A stretch of DNA of 64,000 nt from JAJZRV01 sp027442615 (GCA_027442615.1 DAIBBI010000037.1:13470-77469), one strand, 5' to 3'. Shown: positions 15,162 to 24,367, counted from the stretch's first letter. Notes: generated by a model from the sequence alone, not told the origin. Translations and numbers: made by a program.

Positions 15162-16919
15162 ATGGAAACACCGCAACACGGTACACCGCAACTGCAGCCC
15201 CTGCTCGAAACGCTGGGCCAGGCCAATCACGCCTTGATGGAAGAGTTCGGGGCGCGGCTTGCGGGGTTCAGGCCGGACGAGTACCAGAATTTTCTGCGCG
15301 AACTCTCACAGGCCGTGGCCAAGGACACGCCTCGCTGGCAGGCGCTGCAAACCCGGTATTACGAAAACCAGGCCGCCCTCTGGATGAACATGTTGAGCCG
15401 CGCTGCGGGGCAGAACCCGCCCATAGCCACGCCAGAAGCGGCTGCCGCGGCGCTGACTGACCGGCGTTTCAGCGCGCCGGAGTGGAGCGAGAATCCCCTC
15501 TATGATTACCTGCGCCAGTCCTACCTGCTGACCGCCCGCTGGTTGCAGGAAGCGGTGGGCTCCCTGCAGATGGATCCGGTGACCCAACAGCGCATGGATT
15601 TTTTTCTGCGCCAGTACATCGATGCCATGGCGCCTTCCAACTTCCCGGCCACCAATCCCGAGGTCCTGAAAAAAGCCATTGAATCCGGCGGGGAAAGCCT
15701 CAAGGCCGGACTGCAAAACCTGCTCACGGACATGGAAAAGGGGCGCATATCCATGACCGACGAATCGGTGTTTGAAGTGGGGCGCAACATTGCCATAACA
15801 CCGGGCGCCGTGGTCTTTGAAAACGAACTGTTCCAGCTGTTGCAGTACGCGCCCACCACGCCCGAAGTCGCCTCGCGTCCCTTGCTGATGGTGCCCCCCT
15901 GCATCAACAAGTTCTACATCATGGATCTCGAGCCTTCCAACTCGCTGGTCAAATACGCCGTCGACCGGGGGCATACCGTATTTCTGGTGTCCTGGCGCAA
16001 CATCGACGAGTCGCTGAGGAACGTGACCTGGGACGACTACATCGAGCAGGGTGTGGCCACTGCCGTTCGCGTGACCCGTGCCATTGCGGGCACTGAAAAG
16101 ATCGACGCCCTGGGCTTCTGCGTGGGAGGGGCATTGCTATCCTGTGCACTGGCTGTCTACGCGGTGAGCGAGCCCCTGCCGGTGGCCTCGCTCACGCTGA
16201 TGGCAACTTTGCTGGATTACTCCGACGTGGGAGAGATCGGGGTTTACATCGATCGGGCATTCGTTGAGATGCGCGAAAAACAGCTGGAACATGGTGGGGT
16301 CGTGCCGGGGCAGGAACTGGCGGTGGCGTTTTCCAGCCTGCGCGCCAACGACCTGATCTGGCCTTACGTGGTCAACAACTACCTCAAGGGCGAGAAGCCG
16401 CCCGCCTTTGACCTGCTGTACTGGAACGGGGACGGCACCAACCTGCCCGGACCCATGTTTGCCTGGTACCTTCGCCATCTCTACCTGCAAAACGAACTCT
16501 GCCAGCGCGATGCCCTGACCGTGCTGGGCCGGCCCGTGGACCTTTCGCGCATCGACCTGCCGACTTACATTTTTGGCGCACGCGAGGACCATATCGTGCC
16601 GTGGAAATCGGCATTCCAGGCCACCCGGCTCCTGTCCGGCCCGCGAGAGTTTGTATTGGGAGCAAGCGGCCACATTGCGGGTTCCATCAATCCTGCATCC
16701 AAGAACAAGCGCAATTTCTGGACCGGTGGCAATCTGGGCGGTACGGCAGAGTCCTGGATGGAGAGCGCCACCAAAGTACCCGGCAGCTGGTGGGTGCATT
16801 GGGGGGATTGGATGGATCGCCTCAATCCTGAGCATATACCGGCGCCCCAACATCCGGGGAACGCGCAGTATCCCCCCATCGAACCGGCGCCGGGGCGGTA
16901 CGTTCAGGCCCGTTGTTGA
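15162..16919 (+). CDS. phaC: Class I polyhydroxyalkanoate synthase
   Basis: Polymerises (R)-3-hydroxybutyryl-CoA into polyhydroxybutyrate on the granule surface. 585 residues, the class I length. The alpha/beta-hydrolase catalytic triad is visible: Cys320 in the lipase-like box GFCVGG, Asp476 in GAREDHIVPW and His504 in GASGHIAGSINP, close to Cys319/Asp480/His508 of Cupriavidus PhaC. The C-terminal WVHWGDWMD block is also typical. SD GGGGAGATGGG precedes the ATG. phaB follows after 23 nt, so the two are probably co-transcribed. Confidence 0.96.
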   Translation: METPQHGTPQLQPLLETLGQANHALMEEFGARLAGFRPDEYQNFLRELSQAVAKDTPRWQALQTRYYENQAALWMNMLSRAAGQNPPIATPEAAAAALTDRRFSAPEWSENPLYDYLRQSYLLTARWLQEAVGSLQMDPVTQQRMDFFLRQYIDAMAPSNFPATNPEVLKKAIESGGESLKAGLQNLLTDMEKGRISMTDESVFEVGRNIAITPGAVVFENELFQLLQYAPTTPEVASRPLLMVPPCINKFYIMDLEPSNSLVKYAVDRGHTVFLVSWRNIDESLRNVTWDDYIEQGVATAVRVTRAIAGTEKIDALGFCVGGALLSCALAVYAVSEPLPVASLTLMATLLDYSDVGEIGVYIDRAFVEMREKQLEHGGVVPGQELAVAFSSLRANDLIWPYVVNNYLKGEKPPAFDLLYWNGDGTNLPGPMFAWYLRHLYLQNELCQRDALTVLGRPVDLSRIDLPTYIFGAREDHIVPWKSAFQATRLLSGPREFVLGASGHIAGSINPASKNKRNFWTGGNLGGTAESWMESATKVPGSWWVHWGDWMDRLNPEHIPAPQHPGNAQYPPIEPAPGRYVQARC

Positions 16920-16942
16920 TATAACAAAAAGGAGGAATGGCA

Positions 16943-17686
16943 ATGCAAAAACGCGTGGTGTTGGTGACGGGAGGCATGGGCGGTCTTGGCGAATCCATTT
17001 GCGTCAAGCTGGCCGATCTGGGTTATACCGTGGTGACCACCTATTCTCCCAGCAACAAGACGGCGAGTACCTGGCTGGATGGCATGCGCGAGCGTGGCTA
17101 CACGTTCCACGCCTACCCGGTGGACGTGGGCGATCCGGACGATTGTGCGCGCATGGCGACGAGGGTGGTGGCAGAGGTGGGGCAGGTGGATGTACTGGTC
17201 AACAACGCTGGCATTACGCGCGACATGACCTTCAAAAAAATGACCAGGATCGACTGGGATGCGGTCATCAATACCAATCTGAACAGCGTGTTCAACATGA
17301 CCAAACCTTTCATGGATGGCATGGTGGATCGCGGCTGGGGGCGCGTCATCAACGTCTCCTCGGTCAATGGCCAAAAGGGCGCCTTCGGTCAGACCAACTA
17401 TGCCGCAGCCAAAGCCGGAATGCATGGTTTTACCAAATCGCTGGCGCTGGAAGTGGCGCGCAAGGGCGTTACCGTCAACACCATCTCGCCGGGTTACATC
17501 GGCACCAAGATGGTGACGGCCATCCCGCAGGAAATTCTTGAAGCCAAGATCCTGCCGCAAATTCCCGTGGGACGACTGGGTAAGCCCGAGGAAGTGGCCG
17601 GGCTGATCGTCTATCTGGCCTCTGACGAAGCGGCCTTCATTACCGGGGCCAATATTTCCATCAACGGCGGCCAGCACATGTTTTAG
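16943..17686 (+). CDS. phaB: Acetoacetyl-CoA reductase (NADPH)
   Basis: Reduces acetoacetyl-CoA to (R)-3-hydroxybutyryl-CoA, the monomer for PhaC. A short-chain dehydrogenase of 247 residues with LVTGGMGGLGESI for the cofactor, NNAG (residues 87-90) and the catalytic Ser140, Tyr153, Lys157 (INVSSVNGQKG, NYAAAKAG). These numbers equal those of Cupriavidus PhaB. The start is set by GGAGGA (16931-16936): it touches ATG 16937 directly but is 6 nt from ATG 16943, which is therefore chosen. Confidence 0.95.
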   Translation: MQKRVVLVTGGMGGLGESICVKLADLGYTVVTTYSPSNKTASTWLDGMRERGYTFHAYPVDVGDPDDCARMATRVVAEVGQVDVLVNNAGITRDMTFKKMTRIDWDAVINTNLNSVFNMTKPFMDGMVDRGWGRVINVSSVNGQKGAFGQTNYAAAKAGMHGFTKSLALEVARKGVTVNTISPGYIGTKMVTAIPQEILEAKILPQIPVGRLGKPEEVAGLIVYLASDEAAFITGANISINGGQHMF

Positions 17687-17690
17687 GCAA

Positions 17691-17720
17691 AAAAAACCCC
17701 GCAGGAATCCCTGCGGGGTT
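17691..17720 (-). terminator. Terminator of the phasin gene (probably bidirectional with phaB)
   Basis: An 11-bp stem (AACCCCGCAGG, 17695-17705, pairing with 17710-17720) has a 4-nt loop. The A-run at 17689-17696 becomes a U-tract on the minus-strand transcript, so it fits termination of the phasin mRNA. It may also slow the phaCB transcript arriving from the left. Confidence 0.8.
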
Positions 17721-17769
17721 GAAGCCTTTATCGAAAGGGAACCTTTGCAATAAAGGAGGAGGAGACGTT

Positions 17770-18306
17770 TCAGGCAGCCGGTTTCATGGCTGCAGTGGCG
17801 GCATCGACAGTGGCCTTGACGCTGGCATCGGCAAAACTGGCCATTTGCTTGGCGGTTTTGGTGACCCCGTCGAAGGCGGCCGTGGTTGCGGCGACCGTGG
17901 ATTTGACTGCGGCGATGGCGACGTCAGCACCGGCCGGAGCGGCTTTGACCGCTTTGTCGATGTTGCTGGCAATGGACTGGTTCCAGTCGGCGGCTTGTCC
18001 TTCGAGCAGCGCAGAAACCTGGGCCTGTGCATGGGCGGCCACGTCGTACAGGCTGCGGGAGTAGGCGGTAGCCTTCTCCACTCCCTTGTCGGTCAGCTTG
18101 GCGCGCAGATCCAGCAGTTGTTGCGGATCGCGGGCTTCGGTGAGCGCGCGCAGGGTTTCGCTGACTTCGGCGAAGGAGTCCTTGCCGGCTTCCAGTTGCA
18201 GGCCCACAAAGCGTTCTGCGGTGTCCAGGGCAATCTTGGTCAGTTGCAGTGCCGCATTGACCGCGGATTTGTTAAACTCGGTGACTTGTTCGGGCGTGTT
18301 GTACAT
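17770..18306 (-). CDS. phaP: Phasin family protein
   Basis: A 178-residue amphipathic helical protein that coats PHB granules. It begins MYNTPEQVTEFNKSAVNAAL and consists almost wholly of helices with an alanine-rich tail (ending ATAAMKPAA), as in PhaP1-type phasins. ATG 18306 has AAGGAG 8 nt upstream; a GTG at 18315 is too close to that site. It is transcribed toward phaB and away from phaR. In related bacteria PhaR represses phasin until granules form, and the shared 264-nt upstream region here fits such control. Confidence 0.92.
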   Translation of the reverse strand: MYNTPEQVTEFNKSAVNAALQLTKIALDTAERFVGLQLEAGKDSFAEVSETLRALTEARDPQQLLDLRAKLTDKGVEKATAYSRSLYDVAAHAQAQVSALLEGQAADWNQSIASNIDKAVKAAPAGADVAIAAVKSTVAATTAAFDGVTKTAKQMASFADASVKATVDAATAAMKPAA

Positions 18307-18537
18307 TTGGCGCACTCCTTACAAAGGGTCGAAACTCATGGGTTGATCTTTCCCGACGCTATGCATGCTGCGTCGCAACAATTCCCACGATACAGATCCC
18401 TGATGGCCTTGTCAATCTTTTTTTGTGCGATGCAATAAAAATAATAATGCGCTGCAATAACAAATATAAGCTATTGTTTTGTTAGAATTATATGTTAAAT
18501 TACCAGTCTTTCAATGGTGCAAATTATAGCCTGATTG

Positions 18538-18552
18538 TTGTGTGTCGCACAA
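18538..18552. promoter_or_regulatory. Inverted repeat upstream of phaR
   Basis: TTGTGTGTCGCACAA has 5-bp outer arms TTGTG/CACAA plus a partly symmetric centre. It sits 18 nt before the phaR ATG in an AT-rich intergenic region that also contains two TGCAATAA copies (18433, 18454). PhaR proteins bind TGC-rich dyads upstream of their own and phasin genes, so this is a candidate autoregulatory operator. Confidence 0.35.
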
Positions 18553-18570
18553 ATTTTTGAGGTTTTTGCC

Positions 18571-19191
18571 ATGTCAAATCCGGTCCGATTGATCAAAAAA
18601 TACCCCAACCGCCGTCTCTACGACACGGAAACCAGCAGCTACATCACCCTGTCCGAGATCAAACAGCTGGTGCTGGAACATGCAGAGTTTCAGGTGGTGG
18701 ATGCCAAAACCAATCAGGATTTGACCCGCAGCATCCTGATGCAAATCATCCTCGACGAGGAATCCGGGGTGGCGCCGCTGTTCACCAGCGACATGTTGTC
18801 CCAGATGATTCGCTCCTACGGCAACGCCATGCAGGGCTTCATGGGCAATTACCTTGAAAAGGGCATGCAGAGTTTTGTGGACATCCAGAAGAAGCTGCAG
18901 GATCAGGGTGCTGCCGTAGCCGGTGGCGAGGCCCCCGCGGTCAATACCGATGTCTGGAAGCAGTTTCTCAATGCGCAGGGCCCCGCCTTGCAGGGGCTGA
19001 TGGGCAACTACCTGGAACAGAGCACCCAATTGTTCATGGAAATGCAAAATCAGATGCAAAAGCAGGCCCGCACCATGTTCGGCGGATTCCAGTTTCCCTA
19101 TGGTGCATCGGTCGCGACACCAGAACCAGAGCCCGAACCTGAAACCGGGTCCCAGACCCCACCGCCCAAATCGGGCGACCCCCAGGCCTGA
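18571..19191 (+). CDS. phaR: Polyhydroxybutyrate synthesis repressor PhaR
   Basis: A 206-residue DNA- and granule-binding repressor. The N-terminal DNA-binding domain (IKKYPNRRLYDTETSSYITL, residues 8-27) is nearly invariant in the family, followed by the PHB-accumulation regulatory domain with repeated MGNYLEKGMQ/MGNYLEQSTQ segments. The C-terminal tail is rich in Pro/Glu. It is divergent from the phasin gene, its best known target elsewhere. The start is ATG 18571 after GAGG; an upstream TTG at 18535 would lengthen it but lacks a binding site. Confidence 0.95.
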   Translation: MSNPVRLIKKYPNRRLYDTETSSYITLSEIKQLVLEHAEFQVVDAKTNQDLTRSILMQIILDEESGVAPLFTSDMLSQMIRSYGNAMQGFMGNYLEKGMQSFVDIQKKLQDQGAAVAGGEAPAVNTDVWKQFLNAQGPALQGLMGNYLEQSTQLFMEMQNQMQKQARTMFGGFQFPYGASVATPEPEPEPETGSQTPPPKSGDPQA

Positions 19192-19194
19192 CGC

Positions 19195-20532
19195 GTGAAT
19201 GACACTTCAACAATGCCCCGGCATGCGGTAGGCCGGGTGGGCTTCGTCTCCCTGGGCTGTCCCAAGGCCCTGGTGGATTCCGAACAGATCCTCACCCAAT
19301 TGCGTGCCGAAGGCTACGACATCTCGCCTTCCTATGAGGGGGCCGATCTGGTGGTGGTCAACACCTGCGGATTCATCGACGCGGCCATCGAAGAGTCGCT
19401 CGACGCCATCGGCGAGGCCTTGAACCAGAACGGCAACGTCATTGTGACGGGTTGCCTTGGCGCCAACGCCGACCGGGTGCGTGATGCCCATCCGAGGGTG
19501 CTGGCCGTGACTGGTCCGCACGACAAGCAGGCGGTCATGCAGGCCGTACACCAGCATCTGCCGCCGCCCCATGACCCCTTCACCAGCCTCATTCCGCCCC
19601 AGGGCATCAAGCTCACGCCACGGCACTACGCTTATCTCAAGATTTCAGAGGGCTGCAATCACCGTTGCACCTTTTGCATCATTCCCTCGCTGCGCGGCGA
19701 TCTTGTCAGCCGACCCATTGGCGAAGTGATGCAGGAAGCCGAGAATCTGGTCAAGGCAGGCACCCGGGAGTTGTTGGTGATCTCCCAGGACACCAGTGCC
19801 TACGGGGTGGACATCAAGTACCGCACCGGGTTCTGGGGCGGGCGACCGCTCAGGACGCGCATGACGGATCTTGCCTCCGCGCTGGGTGACCTCGGGGTCT
19901 GGGTGCGGCTGCATTACGTCTATCCCTATCCGCACGTGGACGAGGTCCTGCCGCTGATGGCACAGGGGCGCGTGCTGCCTTACCTGGACGTGCCGTTCCA
20001 GCACGCCAGCCCGCGCATCCTGAGGGCGATGAAGCGCCCCGGCAACGTGGACAGGACCCTGGAACGCGTGCAGGCCTGGCGCCGCATATGCCCCGAGCTG
20101 ACCTTGCGCAGCACGTTCATTGTGGGATTTCCGGGCGAGACTGAAGCAGACTTCCAGATGCTTCTGGATTTTCTGGAACAGGCGCAGATCGACCGTCTGG
20201 GGTGCTTTACCTATTCCCCGGTGGATGGTGCCGCGGCCAATGCCCTGCCGGGGGCCATTCCGGAACAGCTGAAGCAGGAGCGCCAGGCGCGCCTGATGGC
20301 CCTGCAGGAGCGCATCAGCACGCAGCGCCTGGCACGGCATGTGGGTACGGTACGACAAGTGCTGGTGGACGAGGTCAGTGCGGCCGGAGCCGTGGCCCGG
20401 ACAGCTTCGGACGCGCCGGAAATCGACGGCGTGGTTAGGGTTGCACCCGATGCGCGCCTCGTGGTGGGCGAGTTTGCACAGGTGCGCATCGAGCGCTCGG
20501 ATGCGCACGATTTGTATGGAAGGTTGGCCTAG
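19195..20532 (+). CDS. rimO: Ribosomal protein S12 methylthiotransferase
   Basis: Radical-SAM enzyme that methylthiolates the conserved aspartate of ribosomal protein S12. 445 residues in family order: N-terminal methylthiotransferase domain with its cluster cysteines (SLGCPKALVDSE, NTCGFID, TGCLG), the radical-SAM motif CNHRCTFC, and a C-terminal TRAM domain (residues ~370-445). The start is GTG 19195 or ATG 19213; the former overlaps no gene and is 3 nt after the phaR stop. RimO sits between phaR and the thiolase, which is a chance-looking neighbourhood functionally. Confidence 0.95.
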   Translation: MNDTSTMPRHAVGRVGFVSLGCPKALVDSEQILTQLRAEGYDISPSYEGADLVVVNTCGFIDAAIEESLDAIGEALNQNGNVIVTGCLGANADRVRDAHPRVLAVTGPHDKQAVMQAVHQHLPPPHDPFTSLIPPQGIKLTPRHYAYLKISEGCNHRCTFCIIPSLRGDLVSRPIGEVMQEAENLVKAGTRELLVISQDTSAYGVDIKYRTGFWGGRPLRTRMTDLASALGDLGVWVRLHYVYPYPHVDEVLPLMAQGRVLPYLDVPFQHASPRILRAMKRPGNVDRTLERVQAWRRICPELTLRSTFIVGFPGETEADFQMLLDFLEQAQIDRLGCFTYSPVDGAAANALPGAIPEQLKQERQARLMALQERISTQRLARHVGTVRQVLVDEVSAAGAVARTASDAPEIDGVVRVAPDARLVVGEFAQVRIERSDAHDLYGRLA

Positions 20533-20549
20533 ATTGGGAGATCACGAAA

Positions 20550-21728
20550 ATGAGTAGAGAAGTCGTCGTATTGAGCGCCGTGCGCTCAGCCATCGGAACC
20601 TTTGGGGGTTCCTTGTCCGGCTTTGAACCGGGCGTGTTGGGCGGGCTGGTCATCAAGGAAGCCATCGCCCGTGCCGGCGTCGCGCCGGAACAGGTCACCT
20701 ACGCCACGGTGGGCAACACCATCCCCACGGACGTGCGCTTTCCCTACCAGGCGCGGGTGGCCTGCATCGAAGGCGGCATGTCCATGGACTCCACCGTGAT
20801 GGCGGTCAACCGGTTATGTGCCTCCGGGCTTCAGGGCATCGTATCCACGGCCCAGAACATCCTGTTGGGCGATGCCGATGTCGGGCTGGGTGGCGGGATC
20901 GAAGTCATGTCCCAGGGCGGCTATCTTTCCAATGCCATGCGCACGGGTGCGCGCATGGGCGACTCCAGGATGGTTGACATGATGGTGGCCACCCTCACGG
21001 ATCCTTTCGGTGCGGGCCACATGGGCATCACCGCAGAAAACCTGGCGGTCAAATGGAACATCACGCGCGAAGAACAGGATGCCTTTGCGCTGGAATCGCA
21101 ACGGCGTGCAGCGCACGCCATCGCCGAGGGCCGTTTCAAATCGCAGATCGTGCCCATCACCATCAAGTCGCGCAAGGGCGAGGTGGTGTTCGACACCGAT
21201 GAGCATCCGCGCGCCACCACCATGGAAAAACTGGCCGCCATGAAGCCTGCCTTCAAAAAGGACGGTACCGTGACGGCAGGCAACGCCTCCGGCATCAATG
21301 ACGGGGCAGCCTTTTTCGTGATGGCCGAGGCTGGCGTGGCTGCCAGGGGTGGGCATCAGCCCATGGCCCGCCTGGTGTCCTATGCAGTGGCGGGCGTGCC
21401 GAGCCACGTCATGGGGGAAGGCCCGATTCCGGCCACCCAGGGGGCCCTGAAAAAGGCCGGCTTGAAGCTCGACCAAATGGATGTCATCGAATCCAACGAG
21501 GCGTTCGCGGCACAGGCCATCGCCGTGTCGCGCGGCCTGGGCTTCGATCCGCAAAAAACCAATCCCAACGGCGGCGCCATTGCGCTGGGGCATCCGGTGG
21601 GCTGTTCGGGCGCCTTCATAGCCACCAAAGCCCTCTACGAGTTGCAGCGCGTCGGCGGTAAGTATGCGCTGGTGACCATGTGCATCGGTGGCGGGCAGGG
21701 CATTGCGGCGGTGTTTGAGCGCTTGTGA
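20550..21728 (+). CDS. Acetyl-CoA acetyltransferase (BktB/PhaA-type thiolase)
   Basis: Condenses two acetyl-CoA to acetoacetyl-CoA, feeding PhaB; BktB-type enzymes also accept longer acyl-CoAs. 392 residues with the acyl-accepting Cys90 (NRLCASGLQ), the active-site histidine region NGGAIALGHPVGCSGA and the second catalytic cysteine CIGGGQG near the end. The sequence resembles Cupriavidus BktB more than PhaA. It lies 17 nt after rimO and about 3 kb from phaB, so the PHB pathway is physically split but complete within 6.6 kb. A role in beta-oxidation or ketone metabolism is an alternative. Confidence 0.93.
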   Translation: MSREVVVLSAVRSAIGTFGGSLSGFEPGVLGGLVIKEAIARAGVAPEQVTYATVGNTIPTDVRFPYQARVACIEGGMSMDSTVMAVNRLCASGLQGIVSTAQNILLGDADVGLGGGIEVMSQGGYLSNAMRTGARMGDSRMVDMMVATLTDPFGAGHMGITAENLAVKWNITREEQDAFALESQRRAAHAIAEGRFKSQIVPITIKSRKGEVVFDTDEHPRATTMEKLAAMKPAFKKDGTVTAGNASGINDGAAFFVMAEAGVAARGGHQPMARLVSYAVAGVPSHVMGEGPIPATQGALKKAGLKLDQMDVIESNEAFAAQAIAVSRGLGFDPQKTNPNGGAIALGHPVGCSGAFIATKALYELQRVGGKYALVTMCIGGGQGIAAVFERL

Positions 21729-22669
21729 ACATGAAACCGGGGGGGGGCGAAGGGGGACAGACCCCTCTGGGGTCTGTCCCCCAATCCTCCCCCTTTGTCA
21801 TCATCCCCGGTCTCTTTCCTGAAATCCCGGACGCCTTGATTCCGCGCCTGCCCCATCTGGAGCGGGCGTTGGCGCAAGGCCATCTCGTTGTGGCGCACCA
21901 GGGCCAGATGCTGGAAGGCTGGCCGGATGCGGCTGGGAACATTTCGCTCGCCACGCGCATGGCGCGTGAAGCGGGCCTGCTTGAAGAAGCCGCGCACTGG
22001 CTTTGTGCCGACCCCATTCATCTGCAGGTGGAAGGTGACGCGCTGTTGTTGCTGGAGCGTTACAGCTTTTCGGTGCGCGAGGAGGAATCCGTCGCCCTGG
22101 TGGAGACGCTCAACCAGCATTTTGCTGAGGAAGGCCTCAAGTTTTTTGCGCTATCCCCTGATGTTTGGCTGGTGGGCCTCGACGAGCCTCCGCGTATCAG
22201 TACCACCCACCCGCTGGCCCGGGTGGGGCGCAACATCGACGGATATCTGCCGCGCGGCGAAGACGAGCGCCGCTGGCGTGCGCGATTCAACGAAGTACAG
22301 ATGCTGTTGCACCAGCATCCCGTCAACCTGAAGCGCGAAGCGCGGCGCGAACGCATCATCAGCGGTGTATGGTTTTGGGATACGCCCGCCTCGATCCATG
22401 GCGCAAGGGTCATCGACACCCTGCGCGGCCCGTCGGCTTACGGTGATGCCGAAGCCTGGCGTGCTGCGGCTCTGCAACTGGATCGCGACGTGATCGGTCC
22501 CATGCTGGAAGCATTGCGACGCGGCGATCACCGCGCGCTCACCCTGGTGGCCGTGGAAGGCCGCTGTGCCGCCACCCTGGCCCTTTCGCGTTGGCAACTG
22601 TGGCGCTTCTGGCGTCGTCCGCGGCCGCTTGCGCAGACCCCTGGCATTCCCGGGCTGGGGCATGCCTGA
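21725..22669 (+). CDS. Conserved hypothetical protein (COG4255-like, next to recJ)
   Basis: About 314 residues. Proteins of this type recur directly upstream of recJ in betaproteobacteria and are sometimes labelled phosphoglycerate-mutase-like or regulator; no catalytic motif convinces me. After residue ~20 it opens with FVIIPGLFPEIPDALIPRLP and contains WLCADPIHLQVEGDALLLL, a WLVG segment and WFWDTPASIHG. The frame starts at GTG 21725 or ATG 21731, overlapping the thiolase stop. Residues ~10-20 are encoded by a complete copy of the dispersed GGGGACAGACCCC palindrome, so the first 20 residues look acquired rather than ancestral; no alternative ATG follows soon after. Confidence 0.7.
   Translation: MNMKPGGGEGGQTPLGSVPQSSPFVIIPGLFPEIPDALIPRLPHLERALAQGHLVVAHQGQMLEGWPDAAGNISLATRMAREAGLLEEAAHWLCADPIHLQVEGDALLLLERYSFSVREEESVALVETLNQHFAEEGLKFFALSPDVWLVGLDEPPRISTTHPLARVGRNIDGYLPRGEDERRWRARFNEVQMLLHQHPVNLKREARRERIISGVWFWDTPASIHGARVIDTLRGPSAYGDAEAWRAAALQLDRDVIGPMLEALRRGDHRALTLVAVEGRCAATLALSRWQLWRFWRRPRPLAQTPGIPGLGHA
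21752..21782. repeat. Dispersed REP-like palindrome, copy 1 (inside the COG4255-like gene)
   Basis: Perfect 14-bp arms GGGGGACAGACCCC (21752-21765) and complement (21769-21782) enclose a TCT loop. The same core occurs at 29418 and 59620. This copy is in frame within the first codons of a protein gene. Confidence 0.85.
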
Positions 22670-24367
22670 ATGACGCGATCCCAGTGGGTCGCGCGCCGGG
22701 TGGACGAAGCGACGGCAGCGGCGTTGCAGCAGCGGGGCGCCCCCCCGCTGCTGGCTCGGGCACTGGCGGCGCGTGGCGCACAGGTGGAAGATCTGCAGGA
22801 ACCCGACCTGCAGGCCTTGCTGCCCTTTGATACGCTAAAGGGCGTGGCGCAGGCGGCCACCTTGCTGGCAGAGGCCCTCTCCAGCCGGAAGAAAATCGTC
22901 ATCATCGCCGATTACGATGCCGATGGTGCCACCGCCTGCGCCGTCGGGCTGCGCGCCTTGCGCGCCATGGGGGCGGAGGTGGACTATCTCGTTCCCAACC
23001 GAATCACCATGGGATACGGGCTTACCCCGGAAGTGGTGCAGCTCGCGCTTGCCAAACAACCCGACCTGCTGGTGACCGTGGACAACGGCATTGCCAGCGT
23101 GGCGGGAGTTGCCGCCGCCAACGCGTTGGGTATTCCTGTCATCGTTACTGACCACCACTTGCCGGGTGAGGTGTTGCCGGACGCCGCCGCCATCGTCAAT
23201 CCCAGCCAGCCCGGTTGCGCCTTTCCCAGCAAGGCCCTGGCGGGAGTGGGCGTCATGTTCTACACGATGCTGGCCCTGCGCGCCGAATTGCGTCGGCGTG
23301 GCGCCTGGCAGGCGCGCCCCGAACCCAACCTGGGGGCGCTGCTGGACCTTGTGGCGCTGGGCACGGTGGCCGACGTGGTGCGCCTGGATCGCAACAATCG
23401 CTTGCTGGTCAGTGCGGGTTTGCGGCGCCTGCGCTCGGGTCGGGCATCGGCCGGACTTCTTGCGCTCTACCGCGTTGCCGGACGCGATCCGGTGCGCGCC
23501 GTGAGCGCCGACCTGGGCTTTGTCCTGGGGCCGCGCCTGAATGCTGCCGGGCGCATGGAAGACATGACGCACGGGATTGAATGCCTCGCCTGTGATGACC
23601 CTGAGGCGGCCCTGCGCTATGCGCAAAAGCTCGATGCCTTCAACCGGGAGCGGCGGGAGGTGGAGGGGGTCATGCAGGAGGGCGCGCTGGCGCGCATGGA
23701 CGCGCTGGAGGCGGGTCAGCGTTACACCCTTTGCCTGTACGACCCCGAATGGCACCCTGGCGTCATCGGCATCCTGGCCTCTCGCATCAAGGACCGCTTT
23801 CATCGGCCCGTCATCACGTTTGCACCGGGCACCGCTGCCGATGAAATTCGGGGTTCCGGACGCAGCATCACGGGCTTTCACCTGCGCGATGCGCTGGACC
23901 AGGTGACGAAGCAGCATCCCGACCTGATCCTGCGCTTTGGCGGGCATGCCGCGGCGGCGGGCCTGACCCTGCAAGCCTGCGACCTGGCCCGTTTTGAAGC
24001 CGCCTTCGAGGCTGTGGCGCGTCAGTGGCTGACCCCGGGCGACCTTGCCCTGCAGGTTGACTACGATGGCGACGTCCAGCCCGCCGATCTCACACTGGCC
24101 ATGGCCGAGGCGCTGCGCGCCCAGGTGTGGGGCCAGGGTTTTCCTGAGCCGCTCTTTGGTGGGCGCTTTGCCGTGATCCAGCAGCGGGTGGTGGGCGAGC
24201 GCCACCTCAAGCTCAAGCTGCGGCAAGAGGATCGCGCCTTCGATGCCATCCTGTTTGGACATGCAACGCCGCTGCCCGACGAGATCGAGGCGCTGTTCCA
24301 GCTTTCCGTAAACGAATGGAACGGCAACCGCCAGTTGCAGCTGGAACTGCGGCATTGGAGTGTATAA
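22670..24367 (+). CDS. recJ: Single-stranded-DNA-specific 5'-3' exonuclease RecJ
   Basis: 565 residues. Works in recombination, mismatch and base-excision repair. The DHH-superfamily metal motifs are clear: DYDADGATACAVGLRA, the DNG motif VTVDNGIA, TDHHLPGE and LDLVALGTVADVV. The DHHA1 domain carries FGGHAAAAGLTL, and a C-terminal OB fold follows. It starts immediately after the COG4255-like stop and is likely co-transcribed. The stop codon overlaps a TATAAT that may belong to prfB. Confidence 0.95.
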   Translation: MTRSQWVARRVDEATAAALQQRGAPPLLARALAARGAQVEDLQEPDLQALLPFDTLKGVAQAATLLAEALSSRKKIVIIADYDADGATACAVGLRALRAMGAEVDYLVPNRITMGYGLTPEVVQLALAKQPDLLVTVDNGIASVAGVAAANALGIPVIVTDHHLPGEVLPDAAAIVNPSQPGCAFPSKALAGVGVMFYTMLALRAELRRRGAWQARPEPNLGALLDLVALGTVADVVRLDRNNRLLVSAGLRRLRSGRASAGLLALYRVAGRDPVRAVSADLGFVLGPRLNAAGRMEDMTHGIECLACDDPEAALRYAQKLDAFNRERREVEGVMQEGALARMDALEAGQRYTLCLYDPEWHPGVIGILASRIKDRFHRPVITFAPGTAADEIRGSGRSITGFHLRDALDQVTKQHPDLILRFGGHAAAAGLTLQACDLARFEAAFEAVARQWLTPGDLALQVDYDGDVQPADLTLAMAEALRAQVWGQGFPEPLFGGRFAVIQQRVVGERHLKLKLRQEDRAFDAILFGHATPLPDEIEALFQLSVNEWNGNRQLQLELRHWSV

